Shown here piece by piece: positions 63,495-64,000 of a stretch of DNA of 64,000 nt. A model generated the notes under the pieces. It worked only from the letters and a program-made list of their open reading frames with translations, made no database searches and was not told where the DNA came from. Source of the stretch: Actinophytocola sp963825445 (lineage in GTDB: Bacteria > Actinomycetota > Actinomycetes > Mycobacteriales > Pseudonocardiaceae); assembly GCA_963825445.1 (NCBI GenBank), contig CAWGTM010000006.1:166051-230050 (forward strand), in the 5' to 3' direction. Within the stretch, counting starts at the first letter, position 1. The number at the start of each line of letters is the position of its first letter. A program made the position numbers and the translations under genes.

Positions 63495-64000
63495 CTACGG
63501 GCAGACGCGTACGACGCGCTGTGCTTCGGCCATCTTGCCCTTCGCGTCGGTGACGATCGCCCGCAGCGTGTGCTTGCCCTTCGCCGCACCGCCGCGCCTC
63601 CAGACGGCGAAGAAGATGCCGGCGCCGCCCTGCTTGTCGGTCGCAAGCAGCTTGCGACCGTCGAAGAAGCGCACGGAGCGGAGCGCGCTGGTCGAGGACG
63701 CAAGTGCGAGGAGCGGTGTCTGTGCCGGGGCGCACTCGTTCGCCTCGGGCGTGACCCAGGTCATCGCCGGGCCGTTGACGACGGTGAGGTTGCCGGACGC
63801 GAAGGCGGTGTTGGGCAGCAACTGGTCGCCGACGGAGTCGACATTCTTCGCCTCCTGGAAGTCGGCGGCCGTGCCGTTGAGCAGCCACTTCCGGCCTTCA
63901 GCGCGGGAGCCTCCCTCGGGATCGGGAATATTTCGATTCCGGCGATTGGGTCGTACGAGCCGCTCCGATCAGGACGCGCCCGTAGCCGATCACGAGCGAA
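63495..64000 (-). pseudogene. C-terminal part of an exported protein, cut by window end
   Basis: The readable C-terminus contains LLPNTAFASGNLTVVNGPAM, then a beta-sandwich, Ig-like repeat (SVRFFDGRKLLATDKQGGAGI, RGGAAKGKHTLRAIVTDAKGK, EAQRVVRVCP). Upstream, another frame reads KWLLNGTAADFQEAKNVDSVG, so at least one frameshift is present. It probably belongs to a secreted protein whose start is outside the window. Family unknown. Confidence 0.5.

Noticed and set aside
53396..64000. A genomic island acquired by horizontal transfer
   Set aside because: No integrase, tRNA, att repeat or insertion sequence; two unrelated gene sets and dense frameshifts fit a chimeric, unpolished assembly better.

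Overview
The window is two different things joined together. Positions 1 to about 53,395 are a clean, high-GC actinobacterial chromosome segment whose genes have intact frames and typically overlap as ATGA or GTGA. Mycothiol biosynthesis (mshB), an LpqW-like lipoprotein, the FdxC-type ferredoxin, the succinylase lysine pathway (dapC, dapD, dapE), GpgS and a FolP2-like protein point to the mycolata/Pseudonocardiales branch. The short repeat GCGAGATCGCGGTTCCC and the TTGTCCACA-type DnaA boxes would suit a Pseudonocardiales genome such as Lentzea or Saccharothrix (inference). From about 53,396 to 64,000 the sequence changes to Gram-negative (alphaproteobacterial-looking) genes and then, at about 59,360, to a copper-resistance locus of another organism. 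Nearly every longer gene there is broken by frameshifts. That stretch is best read as unpolished, chimeric or contaminating sequence.

Layout. 0.02-18.7 kb: a block whose order matches, from memory, Mycobacterium tuberculosis Rv1210 back to Rv1165: tag, a DivIVA-domain protein, gpgS, folP2, a LOG-family protein, dapE, dapD, dapC, fdxA, a membrane protein, mshB, lpqW, typA. Insertions in it include a protein with an inactive-looking ClpP domain (4.2-5.8 kb) and a sigma/anti-sigma/beta-propeller module (7.0-9.9 kb). 18.7-20.5 kb: an iron box in front of a tiny Cys/Lys-rich protein, then trpS behind a complete tryptophan attenuator. 20.7-26.3 kb: a NUDIX hydrolase/histidine kinase/response regulator operon diverging from a LolA-like protein and ABC exporter, with four TCTCAG boxes between. 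26.7-30.4 kb: a thiamine ABC importer under a TPP riboswitch. 30.5-35.7 kb: pterin dehydratase, PhoD-like phosphatase, NIPSNAP protein, a decayed nucleotidyltransferase and ychF. 35.9-40.7 kb: a large secreted subtilase and an Ada-AlkA fusion. 41-47.3 kb: a quinone-oxidoreductase-like enzyme and a LacI-controlled sugar ABC transporter with two kinases. 47.8-53.3 kb: a VOC protein, sbcC, sbcD and rmuC.

Four intergenic gaps (20.6, 26.6, 40.8 and 47.7 kb) carry copies of one repeat: a GC stem, the constant 13-mer TCCAGTCTATCGG and DnaA-box-like nonamers 33-45 bp further on. Two of them also carry five-unit tandem arrays of a 21-bp palindromic repeat. This composite element, the ClpP-like pseudoprotease fusion, the iron-box microprotein and the trpS attenuator are the most interesting items.

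The last 10.6 kb hold a truncated heptose nucleotidyltransferase/phosphatase, an exported protein, a lipoprotein, a B12-binding radical SAM protein, an aldo/keto reductase, a partial unknown gene, then copZ, a membrane protein, copA and csoR behind a CsoR-type operator, an SDR enzyme and a partial exported protein. No rRNA, tRNA, CRISPR array or transposase was seen in the window.
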